Assembly (NCBI RefSeq): GCF_013186535.1
Contig: NZ_JABMCZ010000002.1
Span: 620,001-684,000, forward strand
Direction of reading: 5' to 3'
DNA: 64,000 nt
DNA from: Nocardia terpenica
GTDB lineage: Bacteria > Actinomycetota > Actinomycetes > Mycobacteriales > Mycobacteriaceae
Shown here: positions 44,093 through 52,658 of the stretch, one piece after another
How positions within the stretch are numbered: position 1 is the first letter of the stretch
Layout: every line of letters begins with the position of its first letter
Made by a program: the position numbers and the translations under genes
Notes under the pieces: generated by a model
Database searches by the model: none
Seen by the model: the letters and a program-made list of their open reading frames with translations, nothing else
Told to the model about the DNA's origin: nothing

Positions 44093-44373
44093 AAAGGCCG
44101 CTCCGCCGCAGGTTGAACGTTCATCTCAGAGCGTAAGGAACGTGGCGTACACCACACAAAGTACGGTACAGACAAGAGTATGAGACGTCAGCTATCTTGT
44201 AGTTACTAGAAGGACTTCGACCGAGACGCTTGCGACGGGCCAGAACCGGTCTGCGCCAGCGGTTCCGAACAACCGGGGCGGTACCCCGCAAACGCCCCGA
44301 CCATCGCCGGTTCCCCAACCGGCCGCCTGGAAGCTTCAAGGAAATCACGAAACAGGCGTAGGTTTTCAGTTAC
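44093..44373. other. Intergenic region between fadA5 and the IS
   Basis: No gene or RNA was recognised in these 281 bases. The composition is mixed, with some inverted GC-rich stretches, and no terminator with a T-tract was seen. It probably includes the original upstream region of the EspR-like gene, now separated from it by the insertion sequence. Confidence 0.5.
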
Positions 44374-44446
44374 TTAGACCGTGTCTCACATGGATGTAAT
44401 CCGTTTTGCCTGCACCGAGATTGGTTGTGTTGCATGATGTTCGGTC

Positions 44447-44806
44447 GTGACGGATGTGTTGTCGCAGCGGTTGGTGCCGGACGAGTTGTGGGAGCTGGTC
44501 GAGCCGCTGCTGCCGGAGTTCGCCTCGCGCCCGCAGGGCGGCGGCATCGCCCCGACCGACCAGCGGGCGGTGTTCACGGCGGTGGTGTATGTGCTGACCA
44601 GCGGTTGTGCGTGGCGGATGCTCCCGCCGTCGTTCGGTGTGAGTGTGCCGACGGCGCATCGCCGGTTCACGGTGTGGACCCAGGCCGGCGTGTGGCGGCG
44701 ACTGCACCGGGCGATACTCGACGAGCTGGGCAGCCGGGGCCTGATCGACTGGTCGCGGGCGGTAGTCGATGCGGCGAGCGTACGGGCGAAAAAAGGGGCG
44801 ATCTGA
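44447..44806 (+). CDS. IS5-family transposase, N-terminal frame
   Basis: 119 aa: the DUF4096/IS5-like N-terminal domain (LVPDELWELVEPLLPEFASRPQGG, GCAWRMLPPSFGVSVPTAHRRF) ending in the first catalytic Asp region (AVVDAASVRAKK). The frame closes shortly after the slippery stretch GCGAAAAAAGGGG at about 44787-44799; a -1 shift there joins the second frame. Confidence 0.88.
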   Translation: MTDVLSQRLVPDELWELVEPLLPEFASRPQGGGIAPTDQRAVFTAVVYVLTSGCAWRMLPPSFGVSVPTAHRRFTVWTQAGVWRRLHRAILDELGSRGLIDWSRAVVDAASVRAKKGAI

Positions 44807-45264
44807 CCGGGCCGAACCCGACCGATCGCGGCAAGCCCGGCTCCAAGCAGCACATCCTGTCCGATCGGACGGGAATCCCGTTGTCCGTGGCGGTTTCGGC
44901 CGCCAACGTCCACGACTCCCAAGCGCTCAAACCGTTGGTGAAAGCGATCCCGGCAGTCCGGTCGCGACGTGGCCCGCGGCGACGCCGGCCGGGCAAGTTG
45001 CACGCCGACAAGGCATACGACCAGCCCGAACTGCGGCGGTGGGTGCGCCACCGGGGCATCGCAGTCCGCATCGCCCGCAAGGGAATCGAGTCCAACCAGC
45101 GACTCGGCCGCCACCGGTGGGTGATCGAACGCACCGTGTCGTGGCTGACCGGCTACCACCGGCTCAACATTCGCTACGACCGCAAGGGAATTCATTATCT
45201 GGGCTTCCTGACGCTAGCCGCCGCACTCACCTGCTTCAAGAAGCTGATGAAAGCGGCCATATGA
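44788..45264 (+). CDS. IS5-family transposase, C-terminal frame (after -1 frameshift)
   Basis: This is the frame -1 relative to the upstream part. It reads RGDLTGPNPTDRGKPGSKQH and contains LHADKAYDQPELRRW (second Asp) and RWVIERTVSWLTGYHRLNIRYD (Glu), completing the DDE triad. It has no start of its own that fits and needs the programmed shift on A6G4; the start given is the approximate slip site. Confidence 0.85.
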   Translation, partial: EKRGDLTGPNPTDRGKPGSKQHILSDRTGIPLSVAVSAANVHDSQALKPLVKAIPAVRSRRGPRRRRPGKLHADKAYDQPELRRWVRHRGIAVRIARKGIESNQRLGRHRWVIERTVSWLTGYHRLNIRYDRKGIHYLGFLTLAAALTCFKKLMKAAI

Positions 45265-45347
45265 GACACGGTCTTAGCCGCTAATATCAATGATACGTAT
45301 CCGAGATAACGACTGTTAGTACAGCGAAGGGAATTGGGCGGCTCACA

Positions 45348-45764
45348 ATGGCTGATTTCGCGGCGCGGCTGAACAAGCTGTTCGAAACCGTGCATCCCCC
45401 GGGGCGTAAGCCGCACACCAATGCCGAGGTGGCGGCTGCGCTGACGGCCTCCGGCCATCCGATCTCGAAACCGTACCTCTCGCAGTTGCGGTCGGGACAG
45501 CGGACCAACCCCTCAGATGAGACGGTGGCCGCGCTGGCGAAGTTCTTCAAGGTCAAACCGGACTACTTCTTCAACGACATCTACGCTGCCAAGATCGATC
45601 ACGATCTGGAGCTGCTGTCCCAGCTGCAGGGCTACGGACTGCGACGGTTGTCGAGTAGGGCGTTCGATTTGTCCGAAGAGTCGCAGAACCTCCTGACCTC
45701 CATGGCCGAGAAGCTGCGGGCGAGCGAGGGTCTGCCCGAGATTCCGCCGGACGGCACGGAATAG
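45348..45764 (+). CDS. EspR-like helix-turn-helix regulator
   Basis: 138 aa with an N-terminal XRE-type HTH (FAARLNKLFETVHPPGRKPHTNAEVAAAL...KPYLSQLRSGQRTNPSDETVAALAKFF) and a C-terminal helical dimerization region. It is strongly similar in pattern to mycobacterial EspR, a nucleoid-associated regulator of ESX and lipid genes, but paralogues with this N-terminus also accompany ImmA/IrrE modules, as here. The insertion sequence ends 74 bases upstream of the ATG and may have replaced its promoter. A strong terminator follows. Confidence 0.85.
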   Translation: MADFAARLNKLFETVHPPGRKPHTNAEVAAALTASGHPISKPYLSQLRSGQRTNPSDETVAALAKFFKVKPDYFFNDIYAAKIDHDLELLSQLQGYGLRRLSSRAFDLSEESQNLLTSMAEKLRASEGLPEIPPDGTE

Positions 45765-45780
45765 GAAGTCCGACAGAGCA

Positions 45781-45820
45781 ACACAGTGCGGTGACTCGGA
45801 GCCGCACTGTGTTTGTTTTG
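45781..45820 (+). terminator. Intrinsic terminator of the EspR-like gene
   Basis: Perfect 11-bp stem ACACAGTGCGG (45781-45791) with CCGCACTGTGT (45802-45812), 10-nt loop, followed by TTGTTTTG. It begins 17 bases after the stop codon. Confidence 0.88.
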
Positions 45821-45996
45821 CGGCTCGAACCGAAGCGGGGGGCCGCTTCGGTCCGAGCCGTGTCCGCCCCACATACGCGGCGATGTGATGCACGACTCGA
45901 TACCGGCCGGTTGGGCGAATGGCTGGCGTCCTGTGACCCGGACCGCCCACCGGGCCTGCGCCGGATGCAAAGTCATTTGCAAATGACAGTTGTTAT

Positions 45997-47019
45997 TCAG
46001 CCCTGTCGGGACGCGGCGGGGCGTTGTTCCGCCGTCGCATCGAATGCGCGGGCAATCGCCTGCACCCAGCCGCGCGGGCTCAATCCCTCGGGCGGCGCGA
46101 TCCAGCGCGCGTCGATCACCACCTCGCCGAGCGGGTTGTGCGCCCACAGGGCGACGCGATCCGCGCGCGCGGCCACCGAGCCCGGCGGCGCGCCCGCGGC
46201 CGCCAGTTCGACGCCACCGCCGGACTGCAGGTACAGCGCGTCCATGATCTGCGCCACCTGATCGGACGCCTTGAGCTGTGTGGTGGAACCGGTCTGATCG
46301 TGCGCGACGACCTCCGGGAAGCGTTTGGTCATGGTGCGGTGCAGCAGCCGAATCTGCCGCAGCAGCAGGCGCGCCCGCGCCCACAGCTCGATGACGATCC
46401 ACACCGCGCCGACCGCGATGAGCAGGCTCGCCACCTGCCAGGCGGGCCAGAACCAGCCCGGCTCGCTCGGCCGGGCCGGGGCGGCGCCGAGCGCCAGCCG
46501 CCGGATCGACAGCACCGCCAGCACACCGACCAGCACGGTGCCCGAGGTGTAGAGCGCGATGCCGCGGCCGAGCGTGGTCCAGTCCAGGTTGCGCAGGCCG
46601 GTGAGCGCGATGAAGACGCAGCAGAGCAGCGTGATCACCCAGCCGAACATGAGCGACCAGGCCAGTGTGGCCGCGATGGCGATCAGGCCGCCCGCGTAGA
46701 TGGTCAGCGCGATCTGGCGCAGGTTCCGGCGCGAGACGACCGGCCAGGCGGCGGCCGCCACCACCGAGGTCGCCACCACGAACAGCAGCCAGGCCGCGGC
46801 CACCACCCGGTCGGCCAGCGCCTGGCCGCGAATGCCGCCGGGGGCCGCGTGATCGAGCGCCACCCCGATCTCCGGGACCGCCACCGTCGCGGTGCACGCC
46901 ACCGCGGAGACCGCCACCACGATGGCGACCCGCGCGGTGGTGGCGGGTTTGACCAGCACGCGACCGACCCGCGCACCCGCGGCCATCCAGATCAGCAGTG
47001 CGACCAACCAGAAGGTCAT
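45997..47019 (-). CDS. Polytopic membrane protein, MAB_1171c-like
   Basis: 340 aa with about seven transmembrane helices in the first 220 residues (segments near 1-20, 28-50, 75-95, 103-120, 123-140, 155-170, 190-212), then a cytoplasmic domain of 120 residues. The pattern recalls the MAB_1171c putative-transporter family (DUF6545) that is found next to XRE and ImmA/IrrE genes in actinobacteria. Start ATG 47019 overlaps the peptidase stop as ATGA. Function unknown. Confidence 0.75.
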   Translation of the reverse strand: MTFWLVALLIWMAAGARVGRVLVKPATTARVAIVVAVSAVACTATVAVPEIGVALDHAAPGGIRGQALADRVVAAAWLLFVVATSVVAAAAWPVVSRRNLRQIALTIYAGGLIAIAATLAWSLMFGWVITLLCCVFIALTGLRNLDWTTLGRGIALYTSGTVLVGVLAVLSIRRLALGAAPARPSEPGWFWPAWQVASLLIAVGAVWIVIELWARARLLLRQIRLLHRTMTKRFPEVVAHDQTGSTTQLKASDQVAQIMDALYLQSGGGVELAAAGAPPGSVAARADRVALWAHNPLGEVVIDARWIAPPEGLSPRGWVQAIARAFDATAEQRPAASRQG

Positions 47020-47528
47020 CCCAGTGCCTCATCGAATCGAAGGACCGAGACGCCTGCGCCCCGGCTGTGGAATACGCGCAGTCTGGTCATCAACATGCTG
47101 GCGAAGGTCTCGGCCTCCCACTCCGCCTGATCGTCCTCGCCGTCGTCGACGATCTGCTGGTGGGCACGCTGGCTGAGCATGTAGGCGATGAGGTCGTCGC
47201 TGGCCTCCAGCGTGACCTCGGTGGCCGTCTCGCCCGGGTGGTCGAAGATGATGTGCCCCAATTCGTGTGCGAGCGTGTGTTCGCGGCTGGGCAGCGCCGA
47301 GGCCAGCACGATCACGTCCTTCTCCGGGTAGCTGCGGCGCTGGCCGCAGACGCCGGGGCCCAGGTGGGCGCTGGCGATCTCGATGGGGCGGCGGCGCTCC
47401 GCCGAGATGGCCAGCACGACCTCGTCGAGGGTGGTGGCGTCGAAGTCGGCGGCGACCGCGCACACCGCGTCGACGGCGGCGGCCACCCGGCGGTAGGACC
47501 GGCTACTCTGCGCCCGACTGTCCGTCAT
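47016..47528 (-). CDS. ImmA/IrrE-type zinc metallopeptidase
   Basis: 170 aa. The gluzincin motif is HTLAHELGHI (H88, E89, H92), with the third ligand probably in the downstream WEAETFASMLM helix. ImmA-type proteases cleave or derepress XRE repressors under stress; the EspR-like protein at 45348 is the obvious candidate target. ATG 47528 follows GAGGGGGGACCG. It is coupled to the membrane protein gene. Role inferred from family and context. Confidence 0.85.
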   Translation of the reverse strand: MTDSRAQSSRSYRRVAAAVDAVCAVAADFDATTLDEVVLAISAERRRPIEIASAHLGPGVCGQRRSYPEKDVIVLASALPSREHTLAHELGHIIFDHPGETATEVTLEASDDLIAYMLSQRAHQQIVDDGEDDQAEWEAETFASMLMTRLRVFHSRGAGVSVLRFDEALG

Positions 47529-47538
47529 CGGTCCCCCC

Positions 47539-48831
47539 TCATGCCCTCGGTCCGAAGAACTCGGCACGGGCGGCGTCGATGCGCGCCTGCGCCGCGGAGG
47601 CACTCTGGAAGCTGACCGCGCCGGATCCGGCGGCGACCAGCGCCATGGCCGCGAGGCCACCGATCACGGTCAGCACCTTCGCCGGGGGCAGGGCGGAATT
47701 GGCCGCGGTCGGGCGGATATTCGGCGTGGACGGCCGGGCGGGCGCGGGCGGCTGGGCCGGGGGCGCGGGCGGCGCGGGCGGTGGCGGCGGCGCGGGCGCG
47801 GCGGCCGGGGCCGGGACGATCGGCGCGATCACCGGCAGCGGCGGCGCGGGGACGGCGGGCACCGGCGGCACGGGCGGAATGGCCAGCGGCGGCGCGGGCG
47901 GCACCGGCGGCGGAACCGGGGGCGGTTGCAGCAGCAGCAGAAGCAGCAGCGGCGACAGCACCGCCGCGGACCCGACGGCCGCCGAACCCGTTGCGGCAGA
48001 GCCGGTGGCGGCCGACCCGGTGCCGAGCAGACCGGCGAGCGCCGAACCGGTGGCAGAACCCGTGGCCGAACCAGTACCGAGCAGAGCAGCCAGTGCGGAC
48101 CCGGTGGCAGAGCCTGTGGCCGAACCAGTACCGAGGAGAGCGGCCAGCGCCGACCCGGTGGCAGAACCGGTCGCCGAACCAGTACCGAGGAGACCAGCCA
48201 GCGCAGACCCCGTGGCAGAACCGGTACCCGCGAGCGCCGAACCGGCGGCAGAACCGGTACCCGCGAGCGCCGAACCGGCGGCGGAGCCCGTGCCCGCGAG
48301 CGCGGAACCCGTTGCGGCACCGGCGGATCCGGTGGCGGCGGAGCCTGCGCCCGGTAGTGCGGAGCCGGTGCCGAGTACCGCCGAACCGGTGCCGACTCCG
48401 GCGGAACCCACTGCGGCGGAACCGGTTCCGCCTACCGCGGAGCCGGTGCCCGCACCGGCGGAGCCGACCGCAGAGCCCGCACCGGCGGAGCCGACGGCGG
48501 CCGAACCGGTGCCGAGCAGACCGGCCGAGCCGGTGCCGAGGATGGAGCCCAGGCCCGCGAAGCCGACACCGGCGGCCGGGGTGGCCGGTGCGGGGGCGTC
48601 CGGGTCGGTGGCCGCGGCGGCCGGGGTGGACTCGGCCGAGCCGGTGGACGCGCCGGTCGCTCGGCCGGGGATGGATAGGGGGGTGCCGTTGTCGACCGCG
48701 TCGGGACCGCAGGACGGGCATCCGGAGGGGTTCGCGGGCGCCTGGGCCTGGGCGGCGAGCGGGCCGAGCAGGCCGGTGCCGGCAATGATCCCGGCTACCG
48801 TCACTACGCGCATTACGCGACCTACGGTCAT
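47539..48831 (-). CDS. Low-complexity secreted or anchored protein with GSA repeats
   Basis: 430 aa. An N-terminal signal sequence (about 1-30, ending AAQAQA) is followed by GCPSCGPD, then about 200 residues of Gly-Thr-Gly-Ser-Ala repeats, a LLLLLLL stretch, a Pro-rich segment of 70 residues, and a C-terminal hydrophobic helix (VLTVIGGLAAMALVAAGSGAV) with a short tail. It looks like a cell-wall-spanning or surface protein. It starts the transcript that continues 10 bases later into the ImmA peptidase gene. Not a recognised family. Confidence 0.7.
   Translation of the reverse strand: MTVGRVMRVVTVAGIIAGTGLLGPLAAQAQAPANPSGCPSCGPDAVDNGTPLSIPGRATGASTGSAESTPAAAATDPDAPAPATPAAGVGFAGLGSILGTGSAGLLGTGSAAVGSAGAGSAVGSAGAGTGSAVGGTGSAAVGSAGVGTGSAVLGTGSALPGAGSAATGSAGAATGSALAGTGSAAGSALAGTGSAAGSALAGTGSATGSALAGLLGTGSATGSATGSALAALLGTGSATGSATGSALAALLGTGSATGSATGSALAGLLGTGSAATGSAATGSAAVGSAAVLSPLLLLLLLQPPPVPPPVPPAPPLAIPPVPPVPAVPAPPLPVIAPIVPAPAAAPAPPPPPAPPAPPAQPPAPARPSTPNIRPTAANSALPPAKVLTVIGGLAAMALVAAGSGAVSFQSASAAQARIDAARAEFFGPRA
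48020..48290. repeat. In-frame tandem repeats, 54 bp then 33 bp
   Basis: Within the GSA protein gene, a 54-bp period (18 residues, LLGTGSATGSATGSALAA type) recurs at 48020, 48074, 48128 and 48182. A 33-bp period (11 residues, SALAGTGSAAG type) follows from 48224. Both periods are multiples of three, so copy-number change would keep the frame. Confidence 0.85.
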
Positions 48832-49224
48832 GCGCCTGCCTTCCCCTCATCGCTCATCAGCGCAGAGCTTGGCCCGGCCGCTATCGACTCCGGACTTTAA
48901 CGGATGTCGATCATCATAACTGCCAGCTGTTTGCTCATGCAGCGAGCGGGTGTGAGACGCCCCACTGCCGCCGGGCACGTTGCATGACTTGCCACAACGA
49001 TCGACGGGCGGCGACGAGCCGGGTGCGACACGCCAATCGGCGACACGCGGCGACATGCGGGCACCGTACGGGCGTTGCCGCCGCACTCGATCATCGCTAC
49101 TCGCACAAGGTTATTCGATACGGCCGGGCATTCGGATCGATTCGCGCAGGGGAAGGCGGGACGCGAAACGCGATTCGGCGACCGGAGTTGCTGCGGTGCT
49201 GGTGAGGGGGTTGCGCGGGGTGAA
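48832..49224. other. Intergenic region without recognisable gene
   Basis: 393 bases upstream of the GSA protein gene and downstream of the first SDR of the KstR2 region. No convincing frame, tRNA or repeat was seen. It must contain the promoter of the GSA-ImmA-membrane protein run. Confidence 0.5.
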
Positions 49225-50142
49225 TCAGGCCCCGTAGACCGCTTCCGGCGGCGTGGCCCGGGCAATCAGCTCGCGTACCACCGGACCCAGTTCCGCCGGA
49301 TTCCAGCGGGCCCCGCGGTCCTGCGCGACGCCGTGCCGCCAGCCGTCGGCCAGCGCCACCTTGCCGCCCTCGACCTCGAACATCCGACCGGTCACCCCGG
49401 CCGAGTCCGGGCTGCCCAGCCAGACGACCAGCGGGGATACGTTCTCCGGGGCCATGGCGTCGAAGCCGGACTCGGGTTTGGCCATCATGTCGGCGAACAC
49501 GCCCTCGGTCATGCGGGTGCGGGCCGCGGGGGCGATGGCGTTCACGGTGACGCCGTAGCGCGCGAATTCGGCCGCCGCGGTGAGGGTCAGCGCGGCGATA
49601 CCGGCCTTGGCGGCGGCGTAGTTGCCCTGGCCCACGCTGCCCCGCAGGCCCGCGCCGGAGCTGGTGTTGATGATGCGGGCGTCGACGGCGCGCCCGGCCT
49701 TGGTCTCGGCGCGCCAGTACTCGGCGGCGTGCCGCATGGTGGCGAAGTGGCCCTTGAGGTGCACGCGCAGCACCGCGTCCCACTCCTGCTCGCTCAGGTT
49801 GACCAGCATCCGGTCGCGCACGATCCCGGCATTGTTGACCAGCACGTCCAGCCTGCCGAAGGTCTTCACGGCCTGGGTGACCAGCCGTTTGGCCCCCGCC
49901 CAGTCGGCGATGTCGTCGCCGTTGACCACGGCCTTGCCGCCGAGTTCCAGGATCTCCTCGACCACCTGCGCGGCCGGGGAATCGCTGCGGCCCACACCGT
50001 CGAGTTCCGCGCCCAGATCGTTGACCACCACATCGGCCCCCGCGGCGGCGAAGGCCAGCGCGTGCGCGCGGCCGATGCCCCGGCCCGCGCCGGTCACCAC
50101 GACGGTCCGTCCGGCACAGATCCGCTCGCTCGTGTCTGCCAT
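49225..50142 (-). CDS. Short-chain dehydrogenase (Rv3548c-like)
   Basis: 305 aa SDR with TGAGRGIG, NNAGIVRDRM, catalytic Ser in INTSSGAG and YAAAK; D in VVVNDLG suggests NAD(H). It is of the same type as Hsd4A at 25771. ATG 50142 gives the length of Rv3548c; an upstream ATG at 50157 overlapping the preceding stop is possible, but AGCAGGGA sits well for 50142. It is the second gene of a two-SDR transcript in the KstR2 regulon; the exact steroid intermediate is not established. Confidence 0.85.
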   Translation of the reverse strand: MADTSERICAGRTVVVTGAGRGIGRAHALAFAAAGADVVVNDLGAELDGVGRSDSPAAQVVEEILELGGKAVVNGDDIADWAGAKRLVTQAVKTFGRLDVLVNNAGIVRDRMLVNLSEQEWDAVLRVHLKGHFATMRHAAEYWRAETKAGRAVDARIINTSSGAGLRGSVGQGNYAAAKAGIAALTLTAAAEFARYGVTVNAIAPAARTRMTEGVFADMMAKPESGFDAMAPENVSPLVVWLGSPDSAGVTGRMFEVEGGKVALADGWRHGVAQDRGARWNPAELGPVVRELIARATPPEAVYGA

Positions 50143-50153
50143 ATTCCCTGCTC

Positions 50154-50957
50154 TCATTTCCGTTGTGGTGCTGCGGCTTCGGGGTTGTCGGCGGTGGCGG
50201 CGGCGAGGAAGGCGGGGCGCTCGCCGCCGCCGTGCACCGGCAGCGTGGCGCCGCTGACGTACCCGGCCAGCGGGGAGGCCAGGAAGGCGGCGACCCGGCC
50301 GACGTCCTCGGGCGCGGCCATGCGCCGCAACGGGACGGTGGCGGCGACGGCGGCCAGCCCGGTCTCGTCGCCGTAGTGCAGGTGGCTGCGCTCGGTGTGG
50401 ACCAGGCCCACGACGACGGAGTTGACCCGCACCCTGGGCGCCCATTCCACGGCCAGCGAGCCGACCAGGCTGTCCAGCCCGGCCTTGGCCGCGCCGTAGG
50501 CGGCGGTGCCGGGCGAGGGGCGGTGGCCGCTGACGCTGGAGATCATCACGATCGAGCCGCCGCCGGGCTGCTCCTGCATGACCGCATTGGCGGCCTGCGA
50601 AACCAGCAGCGGGGCAAGCAGATTCAGTTCGACGATCTTGCGGTGGAAGTTGGGGCTCGCGGTGGCGGCCGGGGCGAACGGGGAGCCGCCCGCATTGTTG
50701 ACCACGTGATCCAGGCGGCCGTGCCGCTCGACGACGGCGTGGATCAGGGCCGCGACCGCCTCGCCGTCGCGCACGTCGCACGGCAGGAATTCGGCGGTGC
50801 GGCCGGAGCTTTCGACGGGGGCGTCGCCGGGGTGGCGGGCGCAGGTCACCACCGTCGCGCCCGCGTCCAGGAACACCCGGCCGATGCCCGCCCCGACGCC
50901 CCGGACCCCGCCGGTGACGAGGACGACGGCTCCGGACAGGTCCACTGCGATTGCCAC
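50154..50957 (-). CDS. Short-chain dehydrogenase (Rv3549c-like)
   Basis: 267 aa SDR: TGGVRGVGAGIG cofactor motif, NNAGGSPFAPA, Ser in SSVSGHRPSPG, and YGAAKAG for Tyr/Lys. GTG start 50957 (a GTG at 50945 is an alternative). Twelve bases upstream is a perfect KstR2 box shared with echA20. It is the equivalent of Rv3549c in ring-C/D catabolism; substrate not certain. Confidence 0.85.
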   Translation of the reverse strand: MAIAVDLSGAVVLVTGGVRGVGAGIGRVFLDAGATVVTCARHPGDAPVESSGRTAEFLPCDVRDGEAVAALIHAVVERHGRLDHVVNNAGGSPFAPAATASPNFHRKIVELNLLAPLLVSQAANAVMQEQPGGGSIVMISSVSGHRPSPGTAAYGAAKAGLDSLVGSLAVEWAPRVRVNSVVVGLVHTERSHLHYGDETGLAAVAATVPLRRMAAPEDVGRVAAFLASPLAGYVSGATLPVHGGGERPAFLAAATADNPEAAAPQRK

Positions 50958-50968
50958 CGTGCTAACCT

Positions 50969-50982
50969 ACCAAGCACTTGCT
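50969..50982. promoter_or_regulatory. KstR2 operator, SDR/echA20 divergent promoter
   Basis: ACCAAGCACTTGCT matches the KstR2 consensus ANCAAGNNCTTGNT at every fixed position. It lies between two divergent genes of the HIP pathway. Confidence 0.85.
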
Positions 50983-51007
50983 TGTTTTGCCAACGAATGG
51001 ACTTGCG

Positions 51008-51769
51008 ATGGGGATCAACCGTCACACCGAGACCTCGGGCATAGAGGTCGTCACGATCGACTACCCCCCGGTCAACGCGCTCCCCACGGCCGGTTGGTTC
51101 GCCCTGGCCGACGCGGTCCGTGCGGCCGGGCGCGACCCGGAGACCACGGTGGTGGTGCTGCGGGCGGAGAATCGGGGCTTCAACGCGGGCGTGGATATCA
51201 AGGAGATCGCGCGGGATTCGGGCCACGGCGCCCTCATCGACGCCAATCACGGCTGCTACGAGGCGTTTTCGGCGATCTACGAGTGCGCGGTGCCGGTGAT
51301 CGCGGCGGTGCACGGCTTCTGCCTCGGCGGCGGCATCGGCCTGGTGGGCAACGCGGACGTGGTGGTGGCCGCCGACGACGCGACCTTCGGCCTGCCGGAG
51401 GTGGAGCGGGGCGCGCTGGGCGCGGCCACCCATCTGGCGCGGCTGGTGCCACAGCATCTGATGCGGACGCTGTTCTACACCGCGGGCACGGTCACCGCGC
51501 AGCAGTTGCAGCACTTCGGCTCGGTGTACCGGGTGGTGCCGCGCGCCGAATTGGATTCGGCCGCACTGGAAGTCGCGAAGAATATCGCCGCCAAGGACGG
51601 GCGGGTGATCCGCGCGGCCAAGCGGGCGCTGAACGGGATCGATACCCAGGATGTGCACCGCAGCTACCGATTCGAGCAGGGCTTCACCTTCGAGCTGAAT
51701 CTCGCGGGGGTGGCCGACGAGATCCGGGCCCGGTTCGACGCGGATCTGGCCGCGCGTAAGGAGGGGTAA
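51008..51769 (+). CDS. echA20: Enoyl-CoA hydratase-fold hydrolase EchA20
   Basis: 253 aa crotonase-fold protein (FNAGVDIKEIARDSG oxyanion segment; VHGFCLGGGIGLVGNADVVVAADDATFGLPEVERGALG). In M. tuberculosis EchA20 (Rv3550) opens steroid ring D by hydrolysing HIEC-CoA. ATG 51008 is preferred; an upstream TTG would put the KstR2 box inside the gene. First gene of the echA20-ipdA-ipdB-ipdC operon; 4 bases precede ipdA. Confidence 0.88.
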   Translation: MGINRHTETSGIEVVTIDYPPVNALPTAGWFALADAVRAAGRDPETTVVVLRAENRGFNAGVDIKEIARDSGHGALIDANHGCYEAFSAIYECAVPVIAAVHGFCLGGGIGLVGNADVVVAADDATFGLPEVERGALGAATHLARLVPQHLMRTLFYTAGTVTAQQLQHFGSVYRVVPRAELDSAALEVAKNIAAKDGRVIRAAKRALNGIDTQDVHRSYRFEQGFTFELNLAGVADEIRARFDADLAARKEG

Positions 51770-51773
51770 TACC

Positions 51774-52658
51774 GTGCGGGACAAGCGAATGACGCTCGAC
51801 GAGGTGGTCGGTGAGCTGCGCAGCGGGATGACGATCGGAATCGGCGGCTGGGGTTCGCGGCGCAAGCCGATGGCACTGGTGCGGGCGCTGCTGCGGTCGG
51901 AGGTCACCGATCTGACCGTGGTCTGTTACGGCGGACCGGATCTCGGGCTGCTGTGCTCGGCGGGCAAGGTGCGCAAGGCGTATTACGGCTTCGTGTCGCT
52001 GGATTCGGCACCGTTCTACGATCCGTGGTTCGCGAAGGCGCGCACCGGCGGTGAGATCGTGGCCCGCGAGATGGACGAGGGCATGGTGCGGTGCGGGTTG
52101 CAGGCCGCGGCCGCGCGGCTGCCGTTCCTGCCGATCCGCGCCGGGCTGGGCTCGGATGTGCCGAACTTCTGGGAGGGCGAGCTGCGCACCGTCGAGTCGC
52201 CGTACCCGGACGCCGACGGACGCACGCAGACGCTGATCGCGATGCCCGCGCTGAATCTGGATGCGGCACTGGTGCATCTGGATCTGGGTGACCGGCACGG
52301 CAATGCGGCCTACACCGGCGTGGACCCGTACATGGACGACCTGTTCTGCCTGGCCGCCGAGCGCCGCTATCTGTCGGTGGACCGACTGGCCGATACCGAC
52401 GAGTTGGTGAAAGCCGTTCCACCGCAGGCACTGCTCCTCAATCGGATGATGGTCGACGGGGTGGTGGAGGCGCCCGGCGGCGCGCACTTCACCGTCTCCG
52501 GCGGCTACGGGCGCGATGAGAAGTTCCAGCGGCACTACGTCGAATCGGCCGCCGATCCCGACGCGTGGGCGGCGTTCCGGGCACGCTACCTGGATGTGTC
52601 CGAGGCCGAATACCAGTCCGCCGTCCGCGATTTCGCCGCCACCGAGGAGTCCCGATGA
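51774..52658 (+). CDS. ipdA: IpdA, alpha subunit of the ring-C-opening CoA hydrolase
   Basis: 294 aa member of the type I CoA-transferase fold (MTIGIGGWGSRRKPMALVRAL; VCYGGPDLGLLCSAGKV). IpdAB hydrolyses the last steroid ring (COCHEA-CoA). GTG start 51774 directly after a GGAGGGG site at the end of echA20. The stop overlaps ipdB as ATGA. Confidence 0.9.
   Translation: MRDKRMTLDEVVGELRSGMTIGIGGWGSRRKPMALVRALLRSEVTDLTVVCYGGPDLGLLCSAGKVRKAYYGFVSLDSAPFYDPWFAKARTGGEIVAREMDEGMVRCGLQAAAARLPFLPIRAGLGSDVPNFWEGELRTVESPYPDADGRTQTLIAMPALNLDAALVHLDLGDRHGNAAYTGVDPYMDDLFCLAAERRYLSVDRLADTDELVKAVPPQALLLNRMMVDGVVEAPGGAHFTVSGGYGRDEKFQRHYVESAADPDAWAAFRARYLDVSEAEYQSAVRDFAATEESR

Larger units (their letters stand above)
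44377..45273 (+). mobile_element. IS5-type insertion sequence, 897 bp
   Basis: Terminal inverted repeats GACCGTGTCTCACATGG (left, 44377-44393) and GACCGTGTCTCATATGG (right, complement of 45257-45273) agree at 16 of 17 positions. The element is flanked on both sides by TTA (44374-44376 and 45274-45276), a 3-bp target duplication of the IS427-like IS5 group. Two overlapping frames encode one transposase through a frameshift. It looks intact and recent. Confidence 0.93.

Noticed and set aside
47267..48919. 550-aa plus-strand frame rich in AEPVAEPV repeats
   Set aside because: It is the complement of the GSA-repeat gene. The minus strand has a start, signal peptide and C-terminal membrane helix, while the plus frame has none of these.
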